Position numbers and translations under genes: made by a program
Notes under the pieces: model-generated
Seen by the model: only the letters and a program-made list of their open reading frames with translations
Database searches by the model: none
Told to the model about the DNA's origin: nothing
Assembly: GCA_902763535.1 (NCBI GenBank)
Contig: CACWSG010000010.1
Coordinates: 1 to 37,943 of the forward strand
Source: an uncultured Pseudomonadota bacterium
Lineage (GTDB): Bacteria; Pseudomonadota; Alphaproteobacteria; RF32; CAG-239
Direction: 5' to 3'
Length of the DNA stretch: 37,943 bases
Shown: piece after piece, positions 7,455 through 22,655 of the stretch
Numbering within the stretch: position 1 is the first letter of the stretch
How the letters are laid out: the number at the start of each line of letters is the position of its first letter

Positions 7455-8885
7455 ATGTTTAAAATGCCAAAGTGGAGTAATTTTATGAATAGGCATAAGG
7501 TGGTTAATACTTGTTATTTTGGTGCGATTTTGGCAGCTTTTGTGCTGTCTTTGGTGCATAATAATAAAGTTGAAGCTTCAACAGATCCCAAAGATTATTT
7601 TGCCTATTTGATGGAATCGGAAGAAGATGCCGGTTCAGTAACCATTATAGCTGAAGATACTGAAGAGGTCGGGGATATTGTGAGCGGCGAATCGCAAAAC
7701 AACATAAAAGAGATGTTTGATGTTGTCGATAGTATGGTCAGATATAAAAATGTCGAAAAAGAGCTTTCGGTTGAAAAAGGTGATACGCTGATTTCATTAT
7801 TAAAAAGATCAGGTGTAACCCGTGATGAAGCCAATAAAGTTTATTATTCATTAAAATCAGATTTTAATCCCAGTTCCTTGCGTGCCGGACAAAAAATTAA
7901 AGCCATATTTTCAATAGATACCCAAGATGATACTGCTCCGGCTGAGCTTAACTATATGGTAATTGAGATTAATGCCGGCGAAAGAGTTATTACGGCTCGC
8001 AATCATGATAAGTTTGAGACTTTTGTTGAACAAGATGAGTTGATTGATAAGACCAATGCCGTAGCCGGTGTAATCAGCGGCAACCTGTCCGGTTCTATGC
8101 ATAATGCCGGTGTGCCGATGCGGGCAGTAAATAATTTTATTAATCTGTTTGCTTATGCAGTTGATTTTAAGCGCGATGTTAAAAAAGGTGATAAATTTGA
8201 AATTGTTTATGAAAGCAGAGTTAATAATAATGATGAACTGATAAAATGCGGCAAGATTGTATATGCCGGATTGGTTTTGCGGAATCAAAAAATAACTCTT
8301 TATCGTTATGAAGATTCGAGCGGCAATGTTGATTATTATACCGCCAGCGGTCAAGCCTTAAAACGCACTTTGGATCGTAAACCGCTGGCTTTTCGTAATG
8401 CGCGTATATCTTCACCATTCGGTCGCAGATTGCATCCAATTTTGAAAAAACACATTATTCACTGGGGTGTTGATTATGCGGCACCGCATGGAACAGCAAT
8501 TTATGCCGGTGGTGACGGAGTGGTACAAGTTGCCAAATATAACGGAGGATATGGTAACTATATAAAAATTAGACATAACTCGGAATATTCAACAGCCTAT
8601 GGGCATATGAGCAAGTTTGCCAAAGGAATGCATCCGGGGGTCAGAGTTACCCAAGGACAGATTATCGGTTATGTGGGTTCTACCGGACGCTCAACCGGTC
8701 CGCACTTGCATTATGAAGTTATTCAAAATGGTAAACGAGTTAATCCGCGCACAATCAAAGCTTCAACCGGAGAAAATTTAAGCGGACAATCTTTGGTTAA
8801 ATTTAAGCAGAAAGTTGAGAAAGTAAACAAAGAATATGTTGATGCTTTTTCAGGAAAAGAAACCAAGAAAGTTGCACAAAAATAA
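7455..8885 (+). CDS. M23 (LytM-type) cell-wall metallopeptidase with OapA/LysM-like domain
   Basis: 476 aa. An N-terminal membrane or signal segment (about 18-36) follows basic residues, placing the rest in the periplasm. An acidic stretch is followed by a LysM/OapA-like domain (about 97-155, VEKGDTLISLLKRSGV). The peptidase domain (about 315-430) starts ISSPFGRRLHPI, has the zinc ligands H and D in HWGVDY (about 336-341) and the second histidines in the HLHYE motif (about 417-421). The layout matches MepM/YebA-like DD-endopeptidases that open peptidoglycan crosslinks for growth. Loss of these motifs is not seen, so it should be active. A hairpin terminator follows at 8905. ATG 7455 is the first start; ATG 7485 is also possible. 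Confidence 0.88.
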   Translation: MFKMPKWSNFMNRHKVVNTCYFGAILAAFVLSLVHNNKVEASTDPKDYFAYLMESEEDAGSVTIIAEDTEEVGDIVSGESQNNIKEMFDVVDSMVRYKNVEKELSVEKGDTLISLLKRSGVTRDEANKVYYSLKSDFNPSSLRAGQKIKAIFSIDTQDDTAPAELNYMVIEINAGERVITARNHDKFETFVEQDELIDKTNAVAGVISGNLSGSMHNAGVPMRAVNNFINLFAYAVDFKRDVKKGDKFEIVYESRVNNNDELIKCGKIVYAGLVLRNQKITLYRYEDSSGNVDYYTASGQALKRTLDRKPLAFRNARISSPFGRRLHPILKKHIIHWGVDYAAPHGTAIYAGGDGVVQVAKYNGGYGNYIKIRHNSEYSTAYGHMSKFAKGMHPGVRVTQGQIIGYVGSTGRSTGPHLHYEVIQNGKRVNPRTIKASTGENLSGQSLVKFKQKVEKVNKEYVDAFSGKETKKVAQK

Positions 8886-8904
8886 TTAATTTGTTTCTAT
8901 ATAA

Positions 8905-8945
8905 TACCGGTAGGCTTTAGTTTCTTAGTCTGTCGGTAATTTTAT
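8905..8945 (+). terminator. Terminator after the M23 peptidase gene
   Basis: TACCGGTAGGCT (8905-8916) pairs with AGTCTGTCGGTA (8927-8938) over 12 bp including G/U pairs, with a 10-base loop and ATTTTAT after it. Confidence 0.6.
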
Positions 8946-9000
8946 CTGTCGTTTGCTGGCTTTTATTATTGATAAAGAGAAAATGGTGTATATACTATGA

Positions 9001-9636
9001 TTAATAGTTGCTTATAAGGCTTATTTGACCATTTATTGAGTTGTAAATCTCGACTTTATCAGCAACTTTTTTATATTTTTCGATATATTCATTGATGAGA
9101 AAGTATCTTTGTTCTACCATTGTTTGACTGGTATGTCGTTTGGTTATTGTTTCGCGAATTTTTACTCTTTCAAGCAGTGTTTCCAAATCGCATAATATGA
9201 AACCTATTTTTGTTTTGTAATTAAGCTTTTTTAAACTATTAAATAATTCCAAATGAGCGCGGTTAACGCCGCTATGTTCTATGGTAAGAGAATATTTATC
9301 TTCAATGGAGCGGCGCAAAATCTCATAACCTATTATGCGTGCAGTAATTTCATTTTTTTGAAAGGCAATTTTGCTGCCATATTTTTGTAAGTCATTTTGG
9401 TAAGATGGCAAATCTTCCATAATCTTGTCAAAACTTAAAAAATTGTCGCCATAAAGTTTTCGGCAAAAGGTACTCTTTCCGGAGCCGGGAGCTCCGCTTA
9501 TTTGCTCAAATGATTTGCCTTTGCTGCAATGGGATAGAAAATAACAGATTAAATCCTCATATTCGTAACAGCGAATATGTTCGTAATCATAAGGTATTAA
9601 ATCTTTTACCGAAGGCATTAAATCGTATATTTTCAT
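9001..9636 (-). CDS. Zeta-toxin-like P-loop kinase
   Basis: 211 aa. Walker A GAPGSGKST at 48-56, followed by LSFDKIMEDL (67-76), where zeta toxins and related AAA_33 kinases place a substrate-binding Asp. A later IEHSGVNR resembles the 'E-G/S-T-x-R' segment of the family. Zeta toxins phosphorylate UDP-N-acetylglucosamine and block wall synthesis; others in the superfamily are nucleotide or RNA kinases. No epsilon-type antitoxin gene is adjacent, so a toxin-antitoxin role is uncertain. It lies alone, convergent with the M23 gene and divergent from rpoB. No clear ribosome site precedes ATG 9636; ATG 9618 is the other choice. Confidence 0.7.
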   Translation of the reverse strand: MKIYDLMPSVKDLIPYDYEHIRCYEYEDLICYFLSHCSKGKSFEQISGAPGSGKSTFCRKLYGDNFLSFDKIMEDLPSYQNDLQKYGSKIAFQKNEITARIIGYEILRRSIEDKYSLTIEHSGVNRAHLELFNSLKKLNYKTKIGFILCDLETLLERVKIRETITKRHTSQTMVEQRYFLINEYIEKYKKVADKVEIYNSINGQISLISNY

Positions 9637-9731
9637 GGCGTTAAACTATAATATTTATCAAAAATTGTCAATAATAAGGTATAAATTGGCCATATAAAAA
9701 GATATGTAAAAATGTTGTAAAAAACAACTTG

Positions 9732-9760
9732 CTTTTAAGAAAAAATGTGATAAGAATCGC
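9732..9760 (+). promoter_or_regulatory. Likely rpoBC promoter
   Basis: TTGCTT near 9731 and TGATAAGAAT near 9751, about 16 bases apart, with an extended -10 TGn. A start near 9765 would give a leader of about 205 bases. No other pair of boxes in the 335-base gap looks better. Confidence 0.4.
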
Positions 9761-9794
9761 GCGTGTTTAAACATAAGATAATGCATTATTATTC

Positions 9795-9893
9795 ATGGGC
9801 AAAATTCAGCAAAATCAAAAGGTTGAATTATTGCAATACTTAAGCGAATCGCAAAATAGAATCGTTTTTTATACATATTTTAAAATGTTGTAA
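9795..9893 (+). other. Short open frame in the rpoB leader (32 codons)
   Basis: ATG 9795 to TAA 9893, beginning MGKIQQNQKVELLQYLSESQ. No ribosome site is visible ahead of it. The stop codon overlaps the first base pairs of the hairpin at 9892-9911. It could be a leader peptide, or simply an open stretch in AT-rich DNA. The rest of the 9637-9971 gap contains no gene. Confidence 0.2.
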
Positions 9894-9911
9894 CCTCTCG
9901 CGTGCGGGGTT
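9892..9911 (+). promoter_or_regulatory. Leader hairpin upstream of rpoB
   Basis: AACCTC (9892-9897) pairs with GGGGTT (9906-9911) around the loop TCGCGTGC. It is the only GC-rich part of the leader and lies about 60 bases ahead of the rpoB start. No T run follows, so it is more likely a regulatory or stabilising structure than a terminator. Confidence 0.35.
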
Positions 9912-9971
9912 CAAGTCGTTTGATTTGATGGTATTGGCGCGGGATTTTTAGCTAAAAAGGAAAATACTACA

Positions 9972-12900
9972 ATGAAGGAATCTTATACGAGCAAAAGACG
10001 TGTAAGAAGAAATTTCGGCAGAATCGATGCTGTGGCTGATATGCCCAGTTTGATTGAGGTTCAGACCGGTTCTTATAATAATTTTATTTCCGCTGACGGA
10101 CATGATACAAGCGAGTTCGGACTAGAGGAAGTTTTCAAATCAATTTTCCCTATCAGAGATTTTTCGGGTAATGGTGAATTGGAGTTTGTAAAATATGAAT
10201 TGGAAACTCCGAAATATGATGTTGATGAATGTATCAAACGCGATATGACCTATGCTGCTCCGGTTAAAGCAACATTGCGTTTGGTAGTTTGGGATGTTGA
10301 TGAGGCAACCGGTGCCAAGTCAATCCACGACATTAAAGAGCAAGATGTTTATATGGGTGATATTCCCCTTATGACCGAAAAAGGCACATTTATATTCAAT
10401 GGCACCGAGCGTGTAGTTGTTTCGCAAATGCACAGATCACCGGGTGTGTTCTTTGATCATGATAAAGGTAAGACCATCTCTTCGGGTAAATATTTGTTTG
10501 CCGCTCGTATTATTCCTTATCGCGGTTCATGGTTGGATTTTGAGTTTGATGCCAAAGATTTGGTTTATGTTCGTATCGATCGTCGCCGTAAATTGCCGGT
10601 AACTTCATTGTTGTATTGCTTATACTCAAAAGATACCATCGCCAAAATGGCCAAATTGGAAAAGCAGGGCAAATATCTTGATCGTTCGGAAATTAAAGGT
10701 ATGGATAAAGAAGAAATCCTGCATTATTTCTATGACATCGAAACTTATGAGGCCGATAAAAAGGGTTGGAAAGTTAAGTTTGAACCCGAGAAGATGAAAG
10801 GGGTTAAATTTGACTTTGATTTGGTTGATGCCGAAACCGGTAAATCAGTTTGGGAAGCCGGCAAAAAGCTCAATGCCCGCTTTGCACAAAAATTGGCTGA
10901 TAACGGCTTGAAGTATTATCGTATTGCTGATGAAAAAATCATCGGAAAGTTTTTGGGGGCTAATTTGGTAAACGCCAAAACCGGTGAAATGTTAGCCGAG
11001 GTTGGTGATGAAATTACCAAAGAATTGTTGGAAAAAATTGCCGAAAACAAGATTAAAGAAATTACAACTTTGTTCATCGACGGAGTTAATGTCGGACCAT
11101 ATATCCGCAATACCATGGCTATTGACAAGAACTCCTGCCGTGAAGAGGCTTTGCTTGATATTTATCGTGTTATGCGTCCGGGCGATCCTCCGACATATGA
11201 AGCAGCTGATGCTTTGTTGTATGGTTTGTTCTTTGACAAGGACAGATATGATTTGTCGTCGGTTGGTCGTGTAAAAATCAATTCGGCTATGGATATTTCT
11301 TTTGATGAAGCTCCGGATACTTTGGGTACTTTGCGTAAAGATGATATTTTGCGCATTGTTAAACACATGGTAGAATTGCGTGATGGTAAAGGCGAAGTTG
11401 ATGATATTGACCACTTGGGCAATCGTAGAGTTCGCTCGGTTGGTGAGTTGATGGAAAATCAATACCGCATGGGCTTGCTGAGAATGGAAAGAGCTATTCG
11501 TGAGAGAATGAGCTCAGAGAACTTGAATAATGTGAAGCCGCAAGATTTGGTTAATGCCAAACCGATTGCTTCAGTTATCAGAGAGTTCTTCGGATCATCA
11601 CAATTGTCGCAATTTATGGATCAAAACAATCCGTTGTCCGAGATTACTCATAAACGCCGTTTGTCTGCCTTGGGCCCCGGTGGTTTGAGTCGTGATAGAG
11701 CAGGTTTTGAAGTGCGCGATGTGCACCCGACACACTATGGTCGTATCTGCCCGATTGAAACTCCTGAAGGACCGAACATCGGTTTGATTAACTCATTGTC
11801 AACTTATGCTCGTATCAATAAGTATGGTTTTATTGAATGTCCGTATCGTAAGGTTGTAAAAGGTAAGGTTACTTCTGAGGTTGAATATTTGTCAGCCGAT
11901 CAGGAAGGTAAATGCCTGATTGCCGAAGCCAATGCTAAGGTTAAAGATGATGGTCATTTTGAAGCCGAGTTGGTTGCTTGCCGTCGTGCCGGTGAATTTG
12001 AATTTGCCAAACCGGAAGAGATTGACTACATCGATGTTTCACCGAAGCAATTAGTTTCTGTTGCAACAGCCTTGATTCCTTTCTTGGAAAATGACGATGC
12101 TAACCGTGCTTTGATGGGTTCAAACATGCAACGCCAAGGCGTGCCTTTGTTGCGTTCGGAAGCTCCGTTGGTCGGTACCGGTGTTGAAGCCGTTGTGGCC
12201 AAAGACTCAGGAGCTACGGTTGTGTGCAAGGCGGATGGTATTGTTGACTCGGTTGATGCTAACCGTATTGTGGTTCGCTCAAAAGCTGAGCACGCTGCTA
12301 ATGCCGGTGTTGAAATCTATCGTTTGTCAAAATTCCGTTGCTCCAACCAAAACACTTGCATTAACCAAGTTCCGTTGGTTCATGTCGGTGATGAGGTTAA
12401 AGAAGGCGACATCTTGGCCGATGGTCAATGCACCGATATGGGTGAGTTGGCTTTGGGTAAGAATGTTTTGGTTGCCTTTATGCCTTGGAACGGATTGAAC
12501 TACGAAGATGCGATTTTGTTATCCGAGCGTATTTCTCGTGATGATGTGTTCACATCGTTGCATATTGAAGAATTCGAGGTTATGGCTCGTGATACCAAAT
12601 TGGGTCAAGAGGAAATTACCCGTGATATTCCTAATGTCGGTGAAGATGCTTTGCGCAACTTGGATGAGGCCGGTATCGTTTATATCGGTGCCGAGGTTAA
12701 GGCCGGTGATATTTTGGTTGGTAAAGTAACTCCTAAGGGTGAATCTCCGGTAACTCCGGAAGAGAAATTGTTGCGTGCTATCTTTGGTGAAAAAGCCTCA
12801 GATGTTCGCGATACTTCACTTCGTGTTCAGCCCGGTATTGAAGGTGTTGTTGTTGATGTTCATGTGTTCTCGCGCAGAGGCTTGGAAAAAGATGAGCGCG

Positions 12901-14147
12901 CTTTATCGATCGAACAACAGGAAATCTCACAGCTGGCCAAAGATCGTGATGACGAGATTGCAATTATTCGCCGCAATGTTGAAGCCAGATTGAAACAGAT
13001 GTTGATTGGTCAGGAAGTAGTTGATGCCCCGAAAGGTACTTTGGCGAAAAAGACCAAGATAGCTGAAAAAGATTTGGCGGCTATACCTTCATCACAATGG
13101 CGCAAGATTGTTGTTAAAGACGAGAAAGTTATGGCCAATATGGAAGAATTACTTTCAGCCTTTGACAAACGCGTTGAGAAAGTTCAAGAACGCTTTAATG
13201 ATAAAGTTGAAAAAGTTCAACGCGGTGATGACTTGCTGCCGGGCGTTTTGAAGATGGTAAAAGTATTTATTGCTACCAAACGTAAGATTCAATCCGGTGA
13301 TAAGATTGCCGGTCGTCATGGTAACAAAGGTACTATTTCGCGCGTTTTACCGTTGCAGGATATGCCGTACATGGAAGATGGTACACCGGTTGATATCGTT
13401 TTGAATCCGTTGGGCGTTCCTTCGCGTATGAATGTTGGTCAAATCTTGGAAACTCACTTAGGTTGGGCTGCTCAAAAGTTGGGACAGCAAGTTAATGAGC
13501 TGTGGGAGCAAGTCAAGAAAGGCGAGAAAACAGAAAAAGATTTGCGCGCCAAATTGAAAGATATATACGGCGAAAAGCAATACAAGCGTGAAATCGAAAA
13601 GATGTCAATGGAAGATTTGGATTTGATGATTCCGAATTTGAAGAAAGGTGTTCCGATGGCAACTCCGGTATTCGATGGTGCCACAGGTGATGACATTAAT
13701 AAGATGTTGACAATGGCAGGATTGCCGACTTCAGGTCAGATTGATTTGTATGACGGCAGAACCGGTGAGAAGTTTGATCGTAAAGTTACCGTAGGTATCA
13801 TTTATATGATTAAACTGCACCACATTGTTGATGAAAAAATGCACGCTCGTTCAGTTGGTCCTTACAGTTTGGTTACACAACAACCTTTGGGCGGTAAGGC
13901 ACAATTCGGTGGTCAACGTTTCGGTGAAATGGAAGTTTGGGCTTTGCAAGCTTATGGTGCAGCCTATACTTTGCAAGAGATGTTGACGGTTAAGTCCGAT
14001 GATGTGAATGGTCGTTCAAAAGTTTATGAAGCAATCGTTCGCGGTGAAGATACATTTGAGACCGGTATTCCTGAGTCATTTAATGTATTAACCAAAGAAA
14101 TCAAGTCATTATGCTTGAATATTGAACTGTTGAACGAAGAAATTTAA
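9972..14147 (+). CDS. rpoB: RNA polymerase beta subunit
   Basis: 1391 aa, slightly longer than E. coli RpoB, as in other alphaproteobacteria that carry a lineage-specific insertion. The rifampicin region (about 535-580) reads [20 protein letters not shown] then [13 protein letters not shown]. The Gln, Asp, His and Ser positions whose change gives resistance are all wild type. The end [16 protein letters not shown] is typical. AAGG lies 11 bases before the ATG. rpoC follows after 21 bases. Unusually, rplL and the rest of rplKAJL are not upstream; the gap instead separates it from a divergent zeta-like kinase. Confidence 0.99.
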   Translation: MKESYTSKRRVRRNFGRIDAVADMPSLIEVQTGSYNNFISADGHDTSEFGLEEVFKSIFPIRDFSGNGELEFVKYELETPKYDVDECIKRDMTYAAPVKATLRLVVWDVDEATGAKSIHDIKEQDVYMGDIPLMTEKGTFIFNGTERVVVSQMHRSPGVFFDHDKGKTISSGKYLFAARIIPYRGSWLDFEFDAKDLVYVRIDRRRKLPVTSLLYCLYSKDTIAKMAKLEKQGKYLDRSEIKGMDKEEILHYFYDIETYEADKKGWKVKFEPEKMKGVKFDFDLVDAETGKSVWEAGKKLNARFAQKLADNGLKYYRIADEKIIGKFLGANLVNAKTGEMLAEVGDEITKELLEKIAENKIKEITTLFIDGVNVGPYIRNTMAIDKNSCREEALLDIYRVMRPGDPPTYEAADALLYGLFFDKDRYDLSSVGRVKINSAMDISFDEAPDTLGTLRKDDILRIVKHMVELRDGKGEVDDIDHLGNRRVRSVGELMENQYRMGLLRMERAIRERMSSENLNNVKPQDLVNAKPIASVIREFFGSSQLSQFMDQNNPLSEITHKRRLSALGPGGLSRDRAGFEVRDVHPTHYGRICPIETPEGPNIGLINSLSTYARINKYGFIECPYRKVVKGKVTSEVEYLSADQEGKCLIAEANAKVKDDGHFEAELVACRRAGEFEFAKPEEIDYIDVSPKQLVSVATALIPFLENDDANRALMGSNMQRQGVPLLRSEAPLVGTGVEAVVAKDSGATVVCKADGIVDSVDANRIVVRSKAEHAANAGVEIYRLSKFRCSNQNTCINQVPLVHVGDEVKEGDILADGQCTDMGELALGKNVLVAFMPWNGLNYEDAILLSERISRDDVFTSLHIEEFEVMARDTKLGQEEITRDIPNVGEDALRNLDEAGIVYIGAEVKAGDILVGKVTPKGESPVTPEEKLLRAIFGEKASDVRDTSLRVQPGIEGVVVDVHVFSRRGLEKDERALSIEQQEISQLAKDRDDEIAIIRRNVEARLKQMLIGQEVVDAPKGTLAKKTKIAEKDLAAIPSSQWRKIVVKDEKVMANMEELLSAFDKRVEKVQERFNDKVEKVQRGDDLLPGVLKMVKVFIATKRKIQSGDKIAGRHGNKGTISRVLPLQDMPYMEDGTPVDIVLNPLGVPSRMNVGQILETHLGWAAQKLGQQVNELWEQVKKGEKTEKDLRAKLKDIYGEKQYKREIEKMSMEDLDLMIPNLKKGVPMATPVFDGATGDDINKMLTMAGLPTSGQIDLYDGRTGEKFDRKVTVGIIYMIKLHHIVDEKMHARSVGPYSLVTQQPLGGKAQFGGQRFGEMEVWALQAYGAAYTLQEMLTVKSDDVNGRSKVYEAIVRGEDTFETGIPESFNVLTKEIKSLCLNIELLNEEI

Positions 14148-18299
<4,152 letters not shown>

Positions 18300-18301
18300 T
18301 T

Positions 18302-18618
18302 GAAAGCTCGTCTATTGGTCTACTACTTGAAACTCACTTGGCTCATGTACTTATTTTGGTACACTTTTGCCAAGTGAGTTTCTTCGTATTAGACGCAATA
18401 TCCGAGCTTTCGGTACTATACTGTAAAATTATTTGGATTCATGTACTTCTTTTGTACACTACACCAAGTGAGTTTCTTCGTATTAGCCGCATTATCCGAA
18501 CTTTTTATGAGAAAGTTATCAAAAACCTACTGATTGAAATTATCTTGGCTTATGTACTAATTTGGGTACACTTTTGCCAAGTGAGTTTCTTCGTATTAGC
18601 TGTATTATCTGAGCTTTC
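18302..18618. repeat. Array of three nested palindromic repeats after rpoC
   Basis: Unit 1 (18302-18411) has outer arms GAAAGCTCG/CGAGCTTTC, an inner perfect 14-bp stem GAAACTCACTTGGC (18329-18342 with 18369-18382) and a core TGTAC-N8-GTACA (18346-18363). Unit 2 has its core at 18442-18458 and unit 3 at 18553-18570. All three share the right half CCAAGTGAGTTTCTTCG then a TATTAG…CGARCTTT end; left halves are degraded in units 2 and 3. Spacings are 94 and 113 bases. The first stem may terminate rpoC. The 18300-18692 gap contains no gene apart from this. Related units are at 26237-26590 and 37557-37825. Confidence 0.8.
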
Positions 18619-18643
18619 AAGGTTATGGTAAAAAGTTGTTGTT

Positions 18644-18667
18644 TTAACGATAAAATTGTGGTATAAT
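18644..18667 (+). promoter_or_regulatory. Promoter of the Nudix gene
   Basis: TATAAT at 18662-18667, a perfect -10 box, with TTGTTT 18 bases upstream as a fair -35. It lies about 25 bases before the GTG start. Confidence 0.5.
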
Positions 18668-18692
18668 ACGCAGGTCGTTAGGGAGATATGCC

Positions 18693-19262
18693 GTGCCTAA
18701 ATATAAACATACACCATGTGTTTTATGTTTGATTGAAAATCCGCAAACTCATCACTTGCTGATGGTGAAAAATTTGCGCGGTATGAATAAAGGATTTTAT
18801 AATTTTGCCGGCGGGAAGTTGAATTGGGGTGAGGATATTCGCGCGGCTTTGGTGCGAGAAGTTAAAGAAGAAACCAATTTAACCTTAACAGGAGCCAAAT
18901 TTGTCGGAAGAATTGATATAGTACCGGCAGATGTTAAAAAAGTGCGGGCAGATACCAAAGATTGCCAAGTTTATGTATTTTACAGCGACCGTTATAAGGG
19001 CGAGCCTAAGGCGGCTGATAGCGAAGTAGAGCTTTATTGGTTTGATAAAGATAAAATACCTTTTGAAAATATGCGGGATAATGACAAGTTGTGGCTACCC
19101 AAAGTTTTGAATGGTGAGATGGTAAATATGAAATTTAGACGCGATCAGGACGGAAAATTGGTTGATGTATGCGAAAAGGCAACGAATAAAAATTGTTTTG
19201 ATGTGCGTTTTAAATATTATGCTTTTATGAAAAAAGTGATTGCAAAATTTGCTTCGAAATAA
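18693..19262 (+). CDS. Nudix hydrolase (MutT/MTH1-like)
   Basis: 189 aa. The Nudix box GX5EX7REUXEEXGU is at 41-63 (GKLNWGEDIRAALVREVKEE then TNL) and intact except that the late Gly is Asn62. The FAGGKLNWGED context resembles 8-oxo-dGTP/2-OH-dATP hydrolases of the MTH1 type. Such enzymes clean damaged nucleotides, but the substrate cannot be fixed from sequence. It starts at GTG 18693 with AGGGAG ahead; an ATG at 18688 is out of frame and soon hits a stop. Confidence 0.85.
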   Translation: MPKYKHTPCVLCLIENPQTHHLLMVKNLRGMNKGFYNFAGGKLNWGEDIRAALVREVKEETNLTLTGAKFVGRIDIVPADVKKVRADTKDCQVYVFYSDRYKGEPKAADSEVELYWFDKDKIPFENMRDNDKLWLPKVLNGEMVNMKFRRDQDGKLVDVCEKATNKNCFDVRFKYYAFMKKVIAKFASK

Positions 19263-19357
19263 TAACTATTTGTTTTTGTGTTGTTTCTCAAAAAAAACTC
19301 TCCTGTTAATAAATTTATAACCATCTGTTTGTCATAATGCCATTACTGGTATTTTAA

Positions 19358-20470
<1,113 letters not shown>

Positions 20471-20495
20471 ATTGTAAAAAAGTTATTGTGCTGAA

Positions 20496-20534
20496 AATAA
20501 ACTTGAGCTATATTAAGTTCAAGTTTATTTTTTT
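20496..20534 (+). terminator. Terminator after ccrM
   Basis: AATAAACTTGA (20496-20506) and TCAAGTTTATT (20519-20529) form a perfect 11-bp stem with a 12-base loop, followed by a T run. It lies about 25 bases after the stop codon. Confidence 0.75.
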
Positions 20535-20554
20535 GACATAAGATATAAAAAGTT

Positions 20555-21703
20555 ATGGTTGACTGGCAACAAGGCAAATTGGCGGAGAAAGGCGGAGTTG
20601 ATAAATTTACCAAAACAGTAAAACGCGAAAATTATGCCGCCATAGATTTAGGTACAAATTCTTGCAGGTTGGTGATTGCATCACCAACGCCGTCGTCGTT
20701 CCATGTTGTTGAAACCTTTTCAAAAATAACTCGTTTGGGTGAGGGGATAATAAATAGTAACGAATTGTCGCACACGGCAATCAGGCGGACGATTAATGCT
20801 TTGAGAGTTTGTGCCGGAGTTTTGGAGGAATATGCGCCGATTAAGGCGGCGCGTTATGTGGCTACGGCGGCTTGTCGTCGTGCCAGTAATTGCAGATATT
20901 TTCTTGATTTGGTTAAGAAAGAGACCGGACTGAATATTGAAATTATATCCAGTCAGGAAGAAGCTCGTTTGGCTGTGGTTGGTTGTATTCCCTTGTTAAA
21001 TCGCCACATAAAAAGAGCATTGGTTTTTGATATAGGTGGAGGATCGACCGAAGTGTCGCTGGCCAGAATGACATCTTCGGGCAAGGCGATTATTGAGGGT
21101 TATGTATCACTGCCATACGGAGTGGTTACGGTATCAGAAGCTTTTCCAAATCATGAGATGACAGAATTAGCTTATGATACGATTGTGGAGCGCACTCATA
21201 AAATTTTGAGCGATTTTGAGGATAAATATCATATTGCCGAGGCAATTGCCCGTCAGGAAATTCAGGTTTTGGGAACATCGGGAACAGTTACGGTTTTGGG
21301 GGCTGTACATTTGAATCTTACGCACTATAATCGTTCGGTAGTCGATGGTTTGACTATGAGTTACAGTGATTTAATGCGGACAATCAACAAAATTAAACGC
21401 ATGGGTGATGAGGGACGAAAAAAGCACGCTTGTATCGGTGCTCAAAAAGCTGATTTGACCGTGGCAGGCTGTGCTATTATTGAAGGGTTGATGACATTTT
21501 GGAATATGTCAGAATTAACCATTGCCGATAGAGGAATTCGCGAGGGAATATTGTTGGATTTGATGCATTCTGACAACAGTATCAAAAAAGTGCGTCGTTG
21601 GTATCCGAAAAAGCCTTATTGGCATAATCGCAAGCGCTTTGGTAATGGTAAATTTGGTAATGGTAAAAAAGCCAATTTTCACGAGAACAAAAATGACAAA
21701 TAG
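20555..21703 (+). CDS. Ppx/GppA family phosphatase, copy 1
   Basis: 382 aa. ASKHA-fold motifs: phosphate-1 AAIDLGTNSCRLVI (about 28-41), ATAACRRA (about 104-111) and phosphate-2 FDIGGGSTEVSL (about 159-170). The family hydrolyses polyphosphate and pppGpp and helps set the stringent response. The C-terminal tail (about 345-382) is low complexity, rich in Lys, Gly and Asn, and probably disordered. The gene overlaps copy 2 by 11 bases. The start has no strong ribosome site, and the 27 residues before the domain are not conserved-looking, so the true start could be slightly later. Confidence 0.88.
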   Translation: MVDWQQGKLAEKGGVDKFTKTVKRENYAAIDLGTNSCRLVIASPTPSSFHVVETFSKITRLGEGIINSNELSHTAIRRTINALRVCAGVLEEYAPIKAARYVATAACRRASNCRYFLDLVKKETGLNIEIISSQEEARLAVVGCIPLLNRHIKRALVFDIGGGSTEVSLARMTSSGKAIIEGYVSLPYGVVTVSEAFPNHEMTELAYDTIVERTHKILSDFEDKYHIAEAIARQEIQVLGTSGTVTVLGAVHLNLTHYNRSVVDGLTMSYSDLMRTINKIKRMGDEGRKKHACIGAQKADLTVAGCAIIEGLMTFWNMSELTIADRGIREGILLDLMHSDNSIKKVRRWYPKKPYWHNRKRFGNGKFGNGKKANFHENKNDK

Positions 21704-22655
21704 AAACTATGCCGCCATAGATTTGGGTTCCAATTCATGTCGATTGTTGATTTGCAATGAATGCGGAGATACTTTACTGGCTGAGAATTATTCCACGCGT
21801 TTGGCCGAAGGAATGCGCCAAGCCGGAGGATGTATAGCTCCGGAGGCATTTGCCAGAGCAAAAGATGCTTTTGCAAAAATCAAAAAATCTTTAGATGATT
21901 TTGAAGTAGATGAAAAAAATTTACGCGCAATAACTACTGCTGCTTGCCGCATGGCAAAGAACGGCCAAGATTTTATTGCTGAGATTGAAAAATGCAGCGG
22001 CATCAGATTGGAAGTTATTGATGGCAAAGAAGAAGCTCAGCTCAATATGCAAGGGGCAGCTGAGCATATAAAGGAAAAAACACCATATTTGATTATTTGG
22101 GATATCGGCGGTGGTTCAACCGAAGTTACTTTAGCTTATAATAAGACAAAGCCGGAATTGATTAAGACAATATCAATTCCTTATGGTGCGCGCAATGGTG
22201 CGGAAGAATTCGGTTTGCAAGAATATGATGAGAGAAAAGTTCGGGCTTTGCAGCAAAAAATTGATGAATATTTAGATGCTTTTTTAGCTGCTGTAACAAT
22301 GCCAAAGATTGAGGATATAAGTTTTGTGGCAACATCGTCAACAGCTTTGCGTATGGCGGCAATGATTAAGAAAAAGGCAAAATATGTGCGTGAAGAAGAG
22401 GATGGTCAAATCATAACCCAAAAGGCAATGAATGGTGTTATAAGCGAACTTTGCGGTAAATCGGTTGCAGAAATGGCAAGCAATCCTTGTATTGGTGAAA
22501 CCAGAGCCCCGATATTTATGGCAGCGGTGGAAATTTTTGCGCAAATTGTCCAAAGACTTAATGCTGATAATATTACAGCTTCTCTGAAAAGTGCTAAAGA
22601 TGCGATAGTTGCAGAATTGATTGAAAGAGATAAGAACAATGGCAAAATTAACTAA
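21693..22655 (+). CDS. Ppx/GppA family phosphatase, copy 2
   Basis: 320 aa starting MTNRNYAAIDLGSNSCRLLI. It has the same ASKHA motifs as copy 1, including TTAACRMA and WDIGGGSTEVTL. The two copies are clearly paralogues but diverged. Start 21693 is chosen because the domain begins at once, as in copy 1; frames opening earlier run through the low-complexity end of copy 1. It overlaps the rlmE start by 17 bases. A Ppx/GppA gene beside rlmE is common in alphaproteobacteria, so this copy may be the ancestral one. Confidence 0.88.
   Translation: MTNRNYAAIDLGSNSCRLLICNECGDTLLAENYSTRLAEGMRQAGGCIAPEAFARAKDAFAKIKKSLDDFEVDEKNLRAITTAACRMAKNGQDFIAEIEKCSGIRLEVIDGKEEAQLNMQGAAEHIKEKTPYLIIWDIGGGSTEVTLAYNKTKPELIKTISIPYGARNGAEEFGLQEYDERKVRALQQKIDEYLDAFLAAVTMPKIEDISFVATSSTALRMAAMIKKKAKYVREEEDGQIITQKAMNGVISELCGKSVAEMASNPCIGETRAPIFMAAVEIFAQIVQRLNADNITASLKSAKDAIVAELIERDKNNGKIN

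Noticed and set aside
18302..18618. CRISPR-like array
   Set aside because: Units are long self-complementary palindromes with irregular spacing and no distinct spacers; no cas genes nearby.
18338..18631. 97-codon plus-strand frame after rpoC
   Set aside because: It is read entirely from the palindromic array and has no start signal.
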